From contig LNGK01000003.1 of NCBI GenBank assembly GCA_001510575.1, positions 2,457,369-2,521,368 of the forward strand: DNA of 64,000 nucleotides. The letters are read 5' to 3'. Shown here piece by piece: positions 12,375 to 25,102 of this stretch (its first letter is position 1; each line of letters begins with the position of its first letter). This stretch comes from Knoxdaviesia capensis. Lineage: Eukaryota; Ascomycota; Sordariomycetes; Microascales; Gondwanamycetaceae. A program made the translations under genes and the position numbers. The notes below the pieces were generated by a model that saw nothing but the letters and a program-made list of their open reading frames with translations, was not told the origin of the DNA and ran no database searches.

Positions 12375-15300
12375 GTCAATCAGGCTGCGGGAACCACGGC
12401 AAGTGGCGTTTTTTCTGGGTTGTGTAATGTGTATATACACTTCTGGCCCCAGGTTCCGGGACCTGGGGCGGCGCCCATGACACTAATCACATCGAGACAG
12501 TCTGGTTGTGGGCCAGTCTTTCGTTGTGAGGCTCATCGAGTTGTTTTTTGACTTGTTTTTCTTTTGTTCTTTTGGGGGGGTTTGGCTCACACTATCTCGT
12601 ATGCAGTCTTGCAAGCGAGCAGTGGATTTTCCCGATTGGGGTGTCCATGTGTGTGAGTGTGTGTGTGTGTGCTGCATTGGAGAATGTCCGGAGACTTTCG
12701 ACATGGCCTTTGGATGGTTTCGTGTTCCTTGCGGCTGGTAGATGACAATCGGGATCATCGACAAGGATGCAAGACCTGGGGGTTCTCCGTTTTGTTCTTC
12801 TCTTTCCTGTCCTTCTTCTGCAGTTTCTATGCCAAGCCACGGAAGCCACACATGAAGTCCTCGCAGACCGAAATAGACGCCCACGTTCGCCTGCACGGTG
12901 GCTCTTGTGAACAGTGGTTCCTGAGATTATCGTGGCGCTGCAGCTCCAGATGCGACTGTGACAAAGGGCCGGTCTGCGAGCTGGCTGATGAAGGGCTACT
13001 CCCGCCGGCAAAGCCTCACAGTTGCAGCGGATACCTATGCCAGAGCTTCAGCAATATCGAGCCAGCTTGACTTGCTGTAAGATGGGACTGCCATCCGGAC
13101 TATTATTCCTCGCTGTAACCTGCACCTCTCAGATCAGTGAGGTATATTGACCACACGTTTTTCGCAGTGTCCGTGCTCTCACAACTGGGCTCTGTGAGGG
13201 GCACTGCTCACAGAACTAAAGGCCACACACTATAGGAAGCATTCCTTGGACAACTCAAGAAAGGCAAGCAGTTTCGTCTGGGTCATTGGTTGTGGGGTTG
13301 TGCTTCCTTGTGCCGTACTACTGCACTGAGGTGCATATATCACACACTATCACGTAGGCTAATAATGCAAACGCACCATTTCTGGGACTGTGCACATAAC
13401 CGCTTAAGCACACACAAAGAAACAGAGCATGTATGTACTCACACACACACACACACATCGACCGCAAATAGATCCCACAGGCACGAAAAAAAAAGAAGAA
13501 AAAAAGTATGTTAAGTCTTTCCGCCACGCATTCTCTAGAACCTGACTCTTTCGACACTAACCTCCGGTGTTTTGTGGCTGTGAACACCGGCTTGTGATAT
13601 GTTTAGACGACCTGTGGGTTGCCGGTGAGAGCAGTTGCATATTGGCTGGAGGGACAGCTAAGCTCCTGGATTTGGGAAAGGGGATGGCTAGAGGTCGGCT
13701 AACGAAGTTGGATCAGAAAAAAAAGAAGAAATCAGTGTGAATGTGAATAGATGGTGATGCGTTTCTTGTTGACGGGTGAGGTGAGGTTTCTGGTGTGGGT
13801 TTGCCATGGTTCGGCTTTTTAGCCATGGAGTCTAGATTTCCGCGACCGGTACCGGAGAACCCGATTTGATATCATCGCGAACCGTCAGGTGCAGGCGGTT
13901 GTCCCCAAGTTCAACCCAACTGCAATTTATGCTCTCTTGCGTACCTCTCCGTTGACATTTGTCTTTTCCGGAGTCAAGCCAATATACCATGCTGGGCGTT
14001 TCTTCTGGACCTGCACCGTCGAACTGCTGGCTGGTGAATACCCGGAGATTGGGGGCCTGCATACGTAGTCCCCTCTCGCGAATAGAGTGATTCCAACGTC
14101 CACTCAACTCCGCACTCACTTACATCCTGCCCCGGGCCAAAAAGTAACAGCCGCCGGGATCAGACGTCAAGAGCCCAGCGGATGATGCATGCCTGTGTCT
14201 CTGGCTTGCTTATCTTCGTCTGTTGTAAATGCCCGTTGACGATGCCCCGTCGGATGGGTTTCAACGTCTGCATTCCATCACGACTACCCCGCAACCGTGG
14301 TACGTGGGAGGAGGGTTTACCGTCTATATAAAAAGACCACCACCACCATCACTAAGGCTTTTATTTTTGGGAAGCCACGCTCTCTTGCGAGGGCGGCGAT
14401 AATACCCTTCATGCACAATCAGCTTTGGGATGCGCTGTAGTCCCCGAGACACTGGGAACCGGCTGGGTTTCTCTCCGGGGAATATTCAGGTTCTGGGGAA
14501 AGTCTAGTGTGTGCAGCTTTTGGGGGCTAGTTGCGCCCACGCACCATGTGTGTCTTTTTTGATGATGTTGTGGCGGGAACATTTCGTTCTTTGGTAACTT
14601 TGTTCTATTTTTTTTCTTTATTTTTTTTCTTCTTTTTTCTTCTTCTTTTTTTTTTTTCTCCCTTCGTGATGTTGCTTCCCTGTGCGGACTATTGCAAAAG
14701 CTTGAGCTCTTTGGTTAGGTGTGTTTCTCCTGGCTGTCGTTGTTGCTACTGTGTGTGTGTGGCTGAGTCCTCCACCACGCCTTTTTGGGACGTAGGTCGG
14801 TTTTTTCAAGGGTGTCATTGGACCACCTCGATATACTATGGACCACACAGGACAAAAAACCATGATCCTGCATTGGCGTGAACCATGGGAACGTTGTCTT
14901 ATAAACCGCCATGCCCTTCTGGGACGTCCTGGGATGGCCAACTACGTAATGGTTCATACAGCTAAGACGAGCAGCTGTCCCTAGGAGACAGGACAGGCAC
15001 CATTTGACCTTGAAGGGGGTTATTGGGATGAACGTGTGTGTGTGTGTTGGCCTCGACTTAGTTTTACGGCCATTTTGGACCCCACACACCGCCTAAGGGG
15101 ACAGTACTGACTGATGATGATGATTTCATAGGCCTCGCTGTCAAGTCTCAGGACTCCGGGACTGCGGGAACCGGACGGATTTCCCAAGCATGTCACGTAC
15201 CGGCAGGCGCAGCACCAACAGCATGACTTTGTGTGTCGTGGTGATAATCAGTCGGCGACCATGACCTTCAGGCAAACCCCGGAGGCTTGCTTGGCATAAT

Positions 15301-16830
15301 CAATAAGCATTCGGCGAAGACGGGAGAGAATGCGGCCAAAAAACCACGGAGAGAACACTCTGTGTGTTCTGCAGGTATTCCGTGGTCTCTATTCCAACCA
15401 ACAAGAACCCCAGGATCTTTTTATACCCGTCCCGCTGCTTGGAGGGTCAGGCAGAGCGGGCGCTCACCCTAAAACCATTACATTCCGAACACCACCACCC
15501 ACTGGGGTGCATTCTTTCTGGAGATATACCGCTCGTTGGCGTTTCTTTGTCTGGCCAGGCACGGCAAAACCCACCGAGTAGGATGGGGCGAGTGATGTGA
15601 TGGTTCGTGCGCAGAACATCCCTTTCCCGCCTAGGCCAGATTCCAACGAGAGACAGCCGACGGCATACATGATAATCCCGGGATTGCCTCGACCTTGGGC
15701 GGTTTCTACAGGGCCCTTGACGGCGGTGAACCCACTGTAGTGTCCTGTATGTGCTCGTCCTGCGGAACACAGGAGGAAGCCTTTCCCCTCCTCCAGGATT
15801 TAAGGTCTGTTGGCGGACCGGAGTGGATCTGAGCTTATTGTGTCAAAATGCCAGCTATGGCCATATTTTCCACCCATCAACGGGGAAAGCTTGACAACTT
15901 TGATTAATCTATTTCGACCAAAGAACGGGAGATATCAGGATATCAACCGCAGCAGACAAACACCAAGACTCGCCCGGAACAAGCGGTCCTGAGAATGCCG
16001 CCGGCTGGTACCGGTGTCCTACAAAGCCCCCCGGAATGGAAGGTATTACTCGTATGTGATATCACAATGCAAGACGGTGGAGGAAGATTGAATTAATCTG
16101 TATACCGACAGATACCAGCCACAATGCTACGCCCCGTGCGTTAAGACACAGGGATTGACCACCAGCCAGTGGCTCGATTGGCGTTCTGTGGGTGGAGGTC
16201 AGGCTCTGGACTTTTTCTTGTCGTTCTTCACCAGGTGTGGGTTTCCGGGTCTCGCTTCAGTGCAAGTGATAGCACGCCCTTTCTCCATCGCATGATTGCT
16301 TGGACGACCCCATCTCGGATGTGATTTACCAGTACGTCGATCTCTTATGGACAGAGACAAAAACACGATGGGCGATAACAGCGGCCGACCAGAATTAGGG
16401 TTGCCCCCTATTGTTTCTCCCGTGCGGTCCAGATCACGGAGTCGCAGAAGACGGGTCAGAAGGAGCCTAACTGGAAACCCGGCACAGACAATAGTAAAAC
16501 AGTGGGTAACGCCACGAACTTTCAATTTGCATTCAGGACGCCGGGACCGTTTTGCTGGGTAGGGAGGGAAGAAGAGGCGTTTGCGAGCTAAGATTTGCCC
16601 TAGAACGGAGACTAGAGCCTCGTGGGCTCTATAAAAAGAAGGTATAACGTGCACTTATTTCCATCTATTTTCGAGGGTGCTGGTTGTTACCACAGATCTA
16701 TCTAGCGATATAGATGCCTGTAATGCGAAACGGCATGTTTTTTTCTTTTTCTTCAAGGATGCCCGTAATCAAAAACCCGGTCGACTTGGACCATCGCCAG
16801 AGATCTCCAGGAGAGGTGACCCCAGTCACG

Positions 16831-16852
16831 TACTGTACTGTACAGTACAGTA
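16831..16852. repeat. Perfect 22-bp palindrome (TACTGTACTGT arm)
   Basis: The arm TACTGTACTGT is followed immediately by its reverse complement ACAGTACAGTA. Shorter relatives of the TACTGTACAGTA core occur elsewhere in the two deserts, for example at about 17588, 18581, 53221 and 57153. No function is known to me. Confidence 0.85.
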
Positions 16853-17136
16853 TGTCCGTGCTGTTGCAGACTCAGTAGGTGGACACGCGCAAGGCCGCAG
16901 ATCATTCTGCAAAGAACCGTGCTGCTCCGCGCCGCCCGGCCTCTCCTGTTGGAGGTATACTGGCTGGCGGGGATCATATCGGTCGAGATACAGGATCACA
17001 GAGAGGGCGATGCCGAGAGGAATCCGGGCGAATTGCTCGTAAGGTCGAAGGGAGGACGAACAGATCCAACGACATCACGTGTTTCAGATCAGTTATAAGG
17101 CGGCGGCGGGTGTGGCGGGCACAAGACGAACCAGGT

Positions 17137-17164
17137 GGTTGGAAGCACCAGGTTGGAAGCACCA
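17137..17164. repeat. 14-bp tandem duplication
   Basis: The unit GGTTGGAAGCACCA occurs twice in tandem, directly before a GT microsatellite. It looks like a local replication-slippage duplication. Confidence 0.85.
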
Positions 17165-17191
17165 GGTAACTTCTGGCTGTTGGAGAACCAG

Positions 17192-17195
<4 letters not shown>

Positions 17196-17226
<31 letters not shown>
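17196..17226. repeat. (GT)n microsatellite
   Basis: A pure GT array of about 31 bp. Confidence 0.9.
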
Positions 17227-17227
<1 letters not shown>

Positions 17228-18639
17228 CTAACGAGCGCCCAGGCTTGTCTGCCTGCCTTTCGGAGTGCTCCTATCACATCCACCATCCTGGCTTGTTCGC
17301 GGCAACCGGTCATTTTGCGGTATCTCCACGTCCCTGCACGTCGAAGGCGCAATCGAGGGGGGGAAGCGAAGATCAGGAACCTTTGTCGGGAGAGAGGAAA
17401 AATGAACCCCCAAAAAGACTCACGGATGGAAAACAATCACCAGAGAAAGGACTTTTTGATGCCTTACGCTCTCTCGCCATCACTGATATGCATTATCAAC
17501 CCACCTGCACCACATTCATCATCGCGCGGGCTATCGTCACTATCACCGCCAGATACGCAGGAGAGCATGCACGAGCCCAGGTGTGATATGTACAGTACAT
17601 ACAGCACTAAAGACTGCTAAGGCATGTTTGCTGGCCCGGGAGGGAATCTTGCGTGTGCATGGACGTGACAGGAATGGTGCAAGTGCGTGTGATGTTTGCC
17701 AGGTAATACTGCCGCGGTGACATAACGACCATGTGGCTCCTCACCGCCTCTCTCCTTCTCTGTCTCTTACTCTGCTTGCCATATACTCTCGCCCATCGAT
17801 TCGGCCGGCCAGCTTATCACCACTTGCTCGTCCACTTCGTGCTCCTGTCCTCTGATTAGTCCGGAGTGCGCCTGCGTAATAAGCCCGAATACTTCGCCGG
17901 ATATTAAAAGGATGGGAGGCACACACTTGCCCGGGGGTTTCTGTCGACTCCGGCCAAGCGGAGGCATGCCAAAACACACTTTACAAACGATGGCTGTTGT
18001 GGTTCAGTGTGTTGTCGTTCGCGATATCTTGATACAACTGATATATATGCACAAATCGGGGCTATGCAATGAATGAGGCGGGATATGCCTGTATTGAGGG
18101 TTTGCGAACGTCAGGCAGGAACAACCTGGCGGCGGCTCTATCCTATTGTGATCTAGCACAGTCGTTCCGGGCTGCCCCTGCTGTATTTGGCAACTCAAAC
18201 CCTACTGGGCGGTCCTTCTCGTTAAAGTGGCCTGCAGGTGCGCGAGACGTGATTCGCCAACAGGCCTGGCTGGGGCGGGCCCTAGCAGCGTGACTGGCGA
18301 CGGTACATTGCATGCACGGTTGCAGTACTTGAGAGCCCGGCGGCTACGTTGTACCTTCCACGTGAACTCCCGCCCAAGATACTTCTACCGCCAGTACCCC
18401 CTCCACTTCCCAGGATCGAGCGAAAGTATCGTTCGTTAGAGAACCCCCAGGCCACACAACCTTACGCTTCTCCTCCAGTAAACTGTATCCATTGTCGCTC
18501 CTACGCCGCCCACCCGCTCAACACGCACGCAAACATGCACTGAAGGGGACGAGCGACCCCAACCAATAGGTACATACGACGTACTGTACAGCAAGCAGCC
18601 CACGACGAGTTCACGCCCCCCAAAAAGCCCACCAAAAAT

Positions 18640-21217
18640 CCCCCCCATCGTCCATGCTCCTTCCTGCTCGTCCTTGTGTGTGCGCGCCTTCCCTCCCAGA
18701 CTCGACCCGACCTCGACAGCGTTGTGTCGGTCGTGGCTTCCGCTTTATCCTTATCGTTTATCCCTCTTCGCCCAGGTTTTTGCCCAGTTTCCGTCCACTC
18801 GCCTTCTTTTCTTTCTCTCTCTCTTCTTCCCTTCTCATCTCATATTCCCCAATTCTCACCATCTTCCCTCTCGTCCTTTTTTCTCTTCTTCTTCCATTCT
18901 TTTCTTCTTCTTTTGAGAGCAGGCCATCTTAGTATAATTACGGTCGACGATTTCTATTTCATGCAATACATGCGTTTTCTTCTATTTCTGCCGTGACTTC
19001 AACGTACCCTCTCCCAATATCCTCTTTGACCAATCTATCCCCCTCTCTCGCTCCGTCTCTACGTCTCGTTTTAACCTCCATTTTTCTTGACTTACCTTTA
19101 ACTCAATCAATCAATCAATCTAAACGCTTTATCCGCTGCCCGAATATAATAAATTCAAAATCCAAAGGAGACACCCCCGGGATTTTTTTATATTGAACCC
19201 CCCCTCCCCCCTCTCACTCTCCAAAGAAGGGCGTTAAGAAAGTGACTTTGAACTCGATCCTCCCGCTTTCCACCCCCCAACCCGACTCTATAATTAGAAC
19301 CGTCAACGCCCATCTTCAGCCCCATCACTCGCATCGCACTTTTTCTTTTTTTCTTTTTTTTCTTCTACACCAAAAAAGAACTCCTGCACGTTCTCTCTCA
19401 CACCTCCCACGCAAGTTCCACGACACGAGACCTGTTCAAGGCCAGGGCGCAAAAACAAGCTTCGATCCTATTCCCCAGAGTTAGTTGAAACCCCTCCAGA
19501 AGAGGAAATCGCCATCCATCCACTCTCCACCACTCCACGTCGTTATGTGCCTGCGTGTGTGTGTGTCTCTATAGCCGCATCCGCAACCGCCTCCGATTCC
19601 GTGTGGACACCCGCTACCACCTCCACTGCCGCGATCTCCCTCTTCCTCTTGTTAGCAAACCTCAAATCTACTGTGGCTTCTCCCCTCTCATACCACTGCT
19701 GCTCGTCCATTGCGCACAACCCGTAAGTCTGGTCTCCTTATGTCCTCTCTGCTCCCCTTGCTTCCGCTGTCCCCGCGCATCCGCTCTTCCTCCCTTCCCA
19801 TGCAGCTCCCGCTGTGGCCGTGAACTTCCGTAGCACTTCCAAGTCTTCTTCTATGTGTTCTCTGCCTTCGTGTGGCTTCTGTTGTCTTCCTTCTATACAT
19901 ACTCTCCCCTTCCCCTTCTCCCACTCCTTCCGTTTGGCGCCACCAGTCCATCATCATCACCACCACCACACCCCCATTGAACATCTTCCTCTTCTTCCTA
20001 TTCTCCTATCGCCCCCGCCGCTTCTCTCCCGATCCCGTGCCTTCTATACCCTCCCCCACTCATATCCAACATCTTCCCTCCTCCATTGTCGACCTCTTCT
20101 TCACCTTCATAAACCCTCTCTCGCCCCCTCGTCCTTCATCCATATATCCCTGTCCCCGTCCTCCTCTCTCTTCCACTTCTTCTCCCCTCTCTTCTCCTTC
20201 TTCTTCTCCATCTACCTTCAACCTTTCCATTCTTCTCTTCGTCTTCTTCATTACTTCCTCTTTTAATATCTTTCTCTTAAAGTCTCTCGTTGTCCTTCGT
20301 CTTTTGCTTCTGTGTTCCTCTTCCGTTCGTTTTCTCACTGTGTATCCACCGTGTTGGAATTCTCGCCTCTAGGATATCTCTCGTTACTGTTGTCTCTTGT
20401 CGAACACTTCACGATCCTCTCTCCCAACTCTTACTATCGTTCCGACCTTGGGGTCCTCATACAATCAATCGCTCTCATCTTCTTCGGTCCTGTCCACCTC
20501 AGACGCCTTCAACTCTTCCATCTCCGAACACCTTTCATACCGCTCTTGTCTCTCGTTCGCGACCATCCGCGTCTATTCGTCTTGCGACTCGTCGCGTCTC
20601 ACCTGTATGTTGCGCCGTACACTGCTCCCGTGCTACAATACCTATCTGCCAGCCCATCGCCTCCTGCTTCTTTATCTATGAGCTCCTGCTCTCACGAAAA
20701 TTGCCTCGCTTTCATACACTAGTCTCTTTCCCGTGGCGCGCATATCTCCTAGCACATCTAACGTCAATTTGCTCATATAGTTCTTTCTGTCTATCTTTTT
20801 GATATAGGCCTTGCCATATCGTCTCGTTGCTCAAGCATCTTCTCTCGCTATCAGCGCGCGATACGCCACTTTTCACGATTTTTTTTGCCTTGCCTCACTT
20901 TGTGCCCACTGAATCTGAACAGCACTTCGTCTAACTACCACTTCTTCAAAACTCTCGCATTTGCTGCCGTCCGAAGAGGTGTAACTCACCCTGATCTTTC
21001 GGAATTTTCCTCTTCTAAGCTGATGTGTTTGTTCCAATAACTTCTTCTGGATAGCACTCGTGACGACACTGCTTTCACACTCACGAAGCTTTTCCGACTG
21101 GCCTCACTCACTTCTTTTCTCTTTTCTCTTTTCTCATTTCACTTTTATCTTTATTCTTGTTTCCCTCCTTTTCATTTCCTACCAAGTCGCCTCTGCAGCG
21201 CGTACCATCCAAACACC
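18640..21217 (+). promoter_or_regulatory. Pyrimidine-rich upstream region / probable long 5' leader of rlmA
   Basis: From about 18.65 kb to the rlmA start the plus strand is overwhelmingly C and T, with many CTT/CTC/TCC runs. CT-rich tracts are common just upstream of transcription starts in filamentous fungi, but 2.5 kb is unusually long. Candidate 5' splice donors (for example CCGTAAGTCT near 19720) and pyrimidine-AG acceptors suggest a spliced leader. Several AUG-started upstream frames (for example the one ending at 20266) have low-complexity Ser/Pro/Leu translations and are probably not proteins. Transcript limits cannot be set from sequence. Confidence 0.45.
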
Positions 21218-23370
21218 ATGGGTCGCAGAAAGATTGAGATCAAGGCCATCAAAGATGACCGAAACCGTTCAGTGTATGTTTGCGCCAATGAACTTCCCAA
21301 TACCTTTGTCACCTGATTTTGTACTAATTTTCATTTGCTTGTTCATATAGCACGTTTCTGAAGCGCAAGGGTGGTCTGTTCAAGAAGGCGCATGAACTGT
21401 CCGTGCTGTGCAGCGTTGATGTTGCTGTGTTCATTTTCGGCAGCAACAAGAAGGTGTATGAGTACTCATCCGCCGATATGCCTGAACTTATCGCCCGCTA
21501 CAGCTACCACAGTGGCCCCAGCGAGCACAAGGGACCGGCTGATTTTAGCGGTGGCAACGATGACGATGATGAGGACGATGAGGGCGCGACCCCTCCTCAA
21601 GAACTTCTTGAGCAGCACATGATGGCCAACCATTTCCAGGGCCCTCCGCAGTTCGCTGCTCAAATGCGCCATCACACTGCTTCTGTTTCTCCTCCCATGA
21701 TGGCCGGAGCTTTCCCCTCAAACGCTTCGATGGTCAACCCTCGTGGGCACACCCCTCAGCCTCCGATGATCCCTCGCCCGGACTCGGCCAACGGAAACCG
21801 CAGAATGCTCCCTGGTATGCCCAAGCGTCCCATGGGAAATCCCAATATGAGCAACGGGGCCAATACCAACGGGGCTTCTCAGAATGGCAACGGTTTTGGT
21901 TTCATGTCTCAGCCCGGCGCCATGTACAACCAGCAAAACGGTGCTTCCATGCAGCCACCGCCCATGAAACAGGGCAGTGGGCAGTTTTCGTACCCCATGC
22001 ACCAGCAGCAACAACAGTCGCAACAGCAGCAGCAGCAGCAACAGCAACACCAGCAGCAACACCAGCAGCAGCAGCAGCAACAGCAACACCAGCAGCAGCA
22101 GCAACAGCAACACCAGCAGCAACAGCAACAGCAACAGCAACACCAGCATCAGCATCAGCACCAGCACCAGCACCAACAGCACCAGCAGCAGCAACAGCAG
22201 CAACAGCAGCAACAGTTCATGGATGATCACCCACGGCGGTCTCCCCCCATGGGTCAATCATTCGCTGTCCAGCAACCGAATGGGTCGCGACCTGAGCCGT
22301 CTCCTCAGCCTCACGCTGCGCAGCTGGCAAACCAGATCCCTCACATGTCGCCCCCACCTCCGCCTCCCCGTCTGCCGACCACTCAGGCCCAGGAGAACTC
22401 GATTGTGCACACCTCCCACCCTCAGATTCTCGAGCCGCAGCCTCCGCCGCCGCCGAGCGAGATCCGAAGGGACTTGCATCCGGATTCATTCTCCACTCGC
22501 CCTCAAAGACCGCTGCTGAACACCGACTCTGCTATCAAGAAGATGGCCCCGAGAAAGCAACAGAGCATTTTCACTCCGATTGATGAGAACCGCTCGATCC
22601 TGTCACAACATCTTGCTTCGTTCACCAGCGGCCTTGATGGTGACCGTATGAAGCCCGATACTACTACAAATCGGTCTCAGTCAATTGATGGGTCTGCCCT
22701 TGCTCGCACCAACTCTTCTCCGCCTGTTCCTGTTCCGCAAAGATCTAACTCTGGAATGCATAAGATGCACCCTTCGCCGCCCATCCCCGAGAGAACCTTC
22801 ACTCCCCCCTCGCGCTCCAACAGCCTCAAGGTTGGTGGCGTGGGTGGAGCTCGGCCCAGGCTCACCGTCCAGATTCCTGACGGTGCGTCTGAGACTGAGG
22901 GCACGACTCCGGGAGATTCCAGCTCGCCTCGCAATTCTACTGATGCCACGTCGCAGCCTGCGCGCAGGCCCGACATGGTCTTACCCCCACCGTCGCCCTC
23001 TGCTTCAGCCCTCCTGTCAGCCGGTGCCAGTGGTCCTCCCAATCCTTTCGCTCGCCCCCCTCCCCAACAGCACCAGCAGCCCGGCGGACTGAACATCGAC
23101 ACTCCGGTGTCGGCGCTTCCCTCACGCTTTCTGAACAGCGAGCTGCTGCCCAGCCCCAGCAGCTTCTGGCCGGAGCCGTGGGCGGCTCGTGACAACACGC
23201 TTCCCAGTCCTCTGAACTACGCTACTCCCGTGGTGGCCAATGGACCCAGCTTCCTGCGCGATGACCCTTCTCTGATGCCGATTACTGGCAAGCGCAAGAG
23301 TCCCGAGTCCTCGATGAACGGTCTAGAGGCATCTGAGTCCGGCGAGTCCAAGCGCATCAAGGTCGATTAA
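21218..23370 (+). CDS. rlmA: SRF/MEF2-type MADS-box transcription factor RlmA (Rlm1 homologue)
   Basis: By family knowledge this is the nuclear end-point of the cell-wall-integrity MAP kinase pathway; it activates wall-synthesis genes through CTA(A/T)4TAG sites. Two exons (21218-21273 and 21351-23370) give 691 aa. The intron splits the MADS box with a GTATGT donor and restores RNRSVTFLKRKGGLFKK across the junction. The MADS domain is residues 1-57, followed by a MEF2-like extension and an acidic Asp/Glu stretch. The rest is low-complexity Pro/Ser/Gln-rich, as expected for an activation region, with a 72-codon Gln/His tract and several Ser-Pro or Thr-Pro sites that could be MAPK targets. The C-terminus includes a basic KRKSPES motif and ends ESKRIKVD. 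A very long CT-rich leader and a gene desert lie upstream. Confidence 0.92.
22000..22215 (+). repeat. Polyglutamine/histidine coding repeat (CAG/CAA/CAC)n
   Basis: Seventy-two consecutive codons are Gln except for interspersed His and a single Ser, including an alternating Gln-His block late in the tract. Mixed CAG and CAA codons should slow slippage. The reverse strand reads as a long poly-Leu frame, which is only a shadow. Confidence 0.95.
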
Positions 23371-25102
23371 TCGTTTGGTCAATCCTACAATGCTTGGCTT
23401 CAAGATACCTTCTTTGGCACTACCACCCTCCCATTTCCTTTGTGATTTCTCTTTTGCCTTCTCTTCTATTCTGGATGACAGCACATGTCCACGGAGACCT
23501 GACCCAACGGATCATTCTCTGAGGAAACAAAACCAGGTGGTTAGCCGGAGTTCGGGGCGTTTCCTTCTGATTTTCATTTTCGGGGACTTTCATCGCTTTC
23601 CTTGTTTATCATCCTTCGGCGATCTCGTCATTTTCTTTTTAATGCGCACCAAAATTGGATCCAGTTTGTCACCATTCGCCTCACTATTCAGTTATTTTCT
23701 GATCGTTTACTCACTCTACCCTAATCATCGCATTCCATCCATTGTTTCTTCTCTCTTTTATTTGATTTAATTCATTTTCCCTTGGGATGTCTGATCAAGC
23801 AAACGGCGTTTATGGATATTTCGATACACCGACATACGGGACGCATATTGGGATTCTTGTATTTTCTTCTTGTCCATTTTCTTTTCTCCTCTCATCTCTA
23901 CTTTTTTTCCTTCTGGTATCCTCGCATACCTATGTCACCGGGCTTATCTATGGTTTTAAGACATGATGGATTGTTTTTGGAGCGGTCTAGTGGGATTATC
24001 TGGATTCGGTTGATCTCTTTTGCGCATGTTCTTGTCTTCTTTGTCTTGCAGCTTCTTCTGTTCTGGGCTTTTTTTCCTTACTCTTTGGAGTTTGCTGGCG
24101 CAGTATGCCTCTTTTTTTCTGGTGGAGCGAAATGCTTTTTTTTTTCTGTGGCGATTGGAGGGCAACGTGAAAAGCTATGGGATTCTGGGCTTTTCTGGAT
24201 TTCGGGGATGGGCTATAGCTGATGCGGTTGTTTCCGGGGGGTTCTGGCGTTTGAGGGATCTTTGTGTTTTATGGCTACGTCGTTATTCGCTTGTTTCTCG
24301 TCGATTTCTTTCTCCTAATACTGAAGCTTGATACCTTACTTGTTTTCATTTCTCGTGTTGGTCTCTGTGTTCCGCGTTTGATGATGTATATGGCTGTTGG
24401 ATGTGCGTTGTATTTTTGTGTGACATGACGATCTCGAGGAATTGTGGTTCCTGCGACGGAGCAAGCTGTGATGGTGGGCGCGGCTTCATGACAGTTCTCA
24501 CACTCTATTTTAAGACTCGGAGACTTTGTTTCCACGCAGCACTCCAGCACTACGGCGGGAATCCTTCAACGTTTCCCTGTATGGACACTCTCACGATGCA
24601 TTCCGTCACAGTCTCTGTTCAGCAGAGCATCTCAGGGGTTCGCGACGTCGACATTACGCAGGGCCATGAGACTACCCGGACACGCCGATGTGACAAGGAC
24701 GACACGGATCTACAATTACACGAAGGGCGAGCGGCAAGATAGGCCCGAGATGGTTCGTCATTGGAGAACTAAGAAAGACACACAGACGAGAAACCAAACG
24801 ACGGCAAGAGAACCCAGACGACCAGAACAAAAGAAAATTCGAACACCGTCGAAAAACCCCCCAAGATTCCAGATAAAAAGATCAAGCAAAACGATGGAAA
24901 GGAAAGGAAAGCAAGAAACCGAATGAACTCTTGGGTCACACATAGACAAACAAACACAACTCCCGGGAAGTTTTCAGCCCATGTCAACTGAACATTTTTG
25001 TATTTTGAACGCGACTTTTAAAGAAAAGGGGGAGCAACGTGTACCGGAGACGTACACAGATATCCGTGTGCAGAAGAGAGAAAGAAAACAACGCGGACGC
25101 GG
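23371..25102. other. Convergent 3' region between rlmA and arp4
   Basis: The first kilobase is T-rich on the plus strand and fits a long rlmA 3' UTR. From about 24660 to 25100 the plus strand becomes A/purine-rich, as expected for the 3' flank of the opposite-strand arp4. The open frames present show no domain or family resemblance. Confidence 0.5.

Larger units (their letters stand above)
6506..18639. other. Gene desert, first part (no supportable coding gene)
   Basis: About 12 kb contains only short overlapping open frames with low-complexity translations (runs of Thr-His or Cys-Val from CA/GT repeats) and no recognisable domain. Many of these frames begin at non-ATG codons. The region holds several CA/GT microsatellites, two striking palindromes (listed separately) and TATA-like boxes at about 14326 (CTATATAAAAAG) and 16629 (CTATAAAAAG) that could drive non-coding transcripts. 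I found no tRNA-like B-box pair. It may be distal regulatory DNA for rlmA, host long non-coding RNAs, or be simple decayed sequence. Confidence 0.6.

Noticed and set aside
13832..14119. 95-codon minus-strand frame with fairly balanced composition
   Set aside because: It begins at GTG with no in-frame ATG at a sensible place and has no recognisable similarity.
8881..17230. Repeated short arrays considered as a CRISPR or satellite
   Set aside because: These are plain dinucleotide microsatellites without regularly spaced unique spacers, in a eukaryotic genome.
21718..22257. Minus-strand frame rich in poly-leucine opposite rlmA
   Set aside because: It is the reverse complement of the Gln/His codon tract; the sense frame has the MADS domain and splicing.
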